Source: an uncultured Thalassospira sp.
GTDB lineage: Bacteria; Pseudomonadota; Alphaproteobacteria; Rhodospirillales_A; Thalassospiraceae
Length of the DNA stretch: 13,449 nt
Assembly: GCA_946885765.1 (NCBI GenBank)
Contig: CAMPHD010000047.1
Location: forward strand, 1 to 13,449
Direction of reading: 5' to 3'
Of the stretch, positions 13,196-13,449 are shown in pieces. The position numbers and the translations under genes are program-made. The notes under the pieces are model-generated. The model was not told where the DNA came from, did not search any database, and saw only the letters and a list, made by a program, of their open reading frames with translations. How positions within the stretch are numbered: position 1 is the stretch's first letter; each line of letters opens with the position of its first letter.

Positions 13196-13449
13196 GCAAT
13201 CCAGCCTGATCGATTTGATCGACGAACAACGCAGCAAGCTTGGCTATCTGTCGATATCGGCCCTTATGGCGCTGACAAAGGCCGGGAATGCCATCCTTGA
13301 TCCGTTTTCAACCCTGATCAGCATCCATGCCGATATCGGGCGCGACAACATTTTCCATCCTGCCGTCCGGCTTGATGCGGCATCGCCGGGCATATTAAAA
13401 ATTGGCAGCGGAAATACCTTTTACAGCAACACGGTGATTGATGCACAGG
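13179..13449 (+). CDS. Unidentified protein, 3'-partial, possible beta-helix fold
   Basis: The frame is open from the ATG at 13179 to the window end (90 codons plus one base), with AGGGG about 9 nt upstream. The visible part starts with a soluble helical stretch (SLIDLIDEQRSKLGYLSISA) and ends with short beta-type steps (DNIFHPAVRLDAA, then GILKIGSGNTFYSNTVIDAQ). These resemble a left-handed parallel beta-helix as in hexapeptide acyltransferases or GlmU-like proteins. The repeat phase is too short to be sure, and no catalytic motif is in view. It is separated from the XRE gene by a terminator and so is a new transcription unit. Confidence 0.7.
   Translation, partial: MTDAITQSSLIDLIDEQRSKLGYLSISALMALTKAGNAILDPFSTLISIHADIGRDNIFHPAVRLDAASPGILKIGSGNTFYSNTVIDAQ

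Overview
The window looks like chromosomal DNA of a free-living alphaproteobacterium, most likely Rhodospirillales and close to Thalassospira. This rests on the fructose-type ABC operon, the polyhydroxybutyrate (PHB) gene set and the SinR/PraR-like XRE regulator, all recognised from protein sequence without a database search. I see no rRNA, tRNA, insertion sequence, prophage or CRISPR array. Thirteen complete protein genes and two genes cut by the window edges are supported; one further small ORF is uncertain.

Positions 1-2498 (+) hold the end of a sugar import operon in the order frcC (permease, 5' end outside the window), frcA (ATPase, ATGA overlap) and frcK-like P-loop kinase, matching the frcBCAK order known from Sinorhizobium. 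Positions 2513-4269 (-) carry a SAM-dependent methyltransferase and a LysR regulator. The LysR gene is divergent from an isochorismatase-family cysteine hydrolase (4393-4986, +), with two dyad operators between them. A near-perfect bidirectional terminator (4997-5028) closes this block.

Positions 5056-11871 contain a complete PHB pathway in pieces: phaB (acetoacetyl-CoA reductase), phaA (beta-ketothiolase), phaC (synthase), a phaE-like synthase partner and, divergently, phaR (PHB-responsive repressor). PhaA condenses two acetyl-CoA, PhaB reduces acetoacetyl-CoA to (R)-3-hydroxybutyryl-CoA, PhaC polymerises it, probably with the PhaE-like protein, and PhaR is expected to adjust expression to polymer level. 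Between phaA and phaC lies an unrelated-looking divergent pair: an Lrp/AsnC regulator and a membrane protein with Gate (nucleoside-recognition) domains.

The most unusual coding arrangement is phaE/phaC. The two genes appear to overlap by about 220 nt in different frames, and both reading frames carry family-like segments within the overlap. The phaE-like product also has a striking Met-Pro-Gly-rich repeat segment. The phaR leader contains a 14-bp direct repeat at 19-bp period with TGC/GCA cores, a good PhaR operator candidate.

Positions 11872-13449 (+) hold the phaR terminator, a doubtful 118-aa ORF, an XRE regulator preceded by several CAGATAT dyads and followed by a terminator, and the first 90 codons of a final gene. 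The start region of that gene lies inside an 11-bp perfect inverted repeat.
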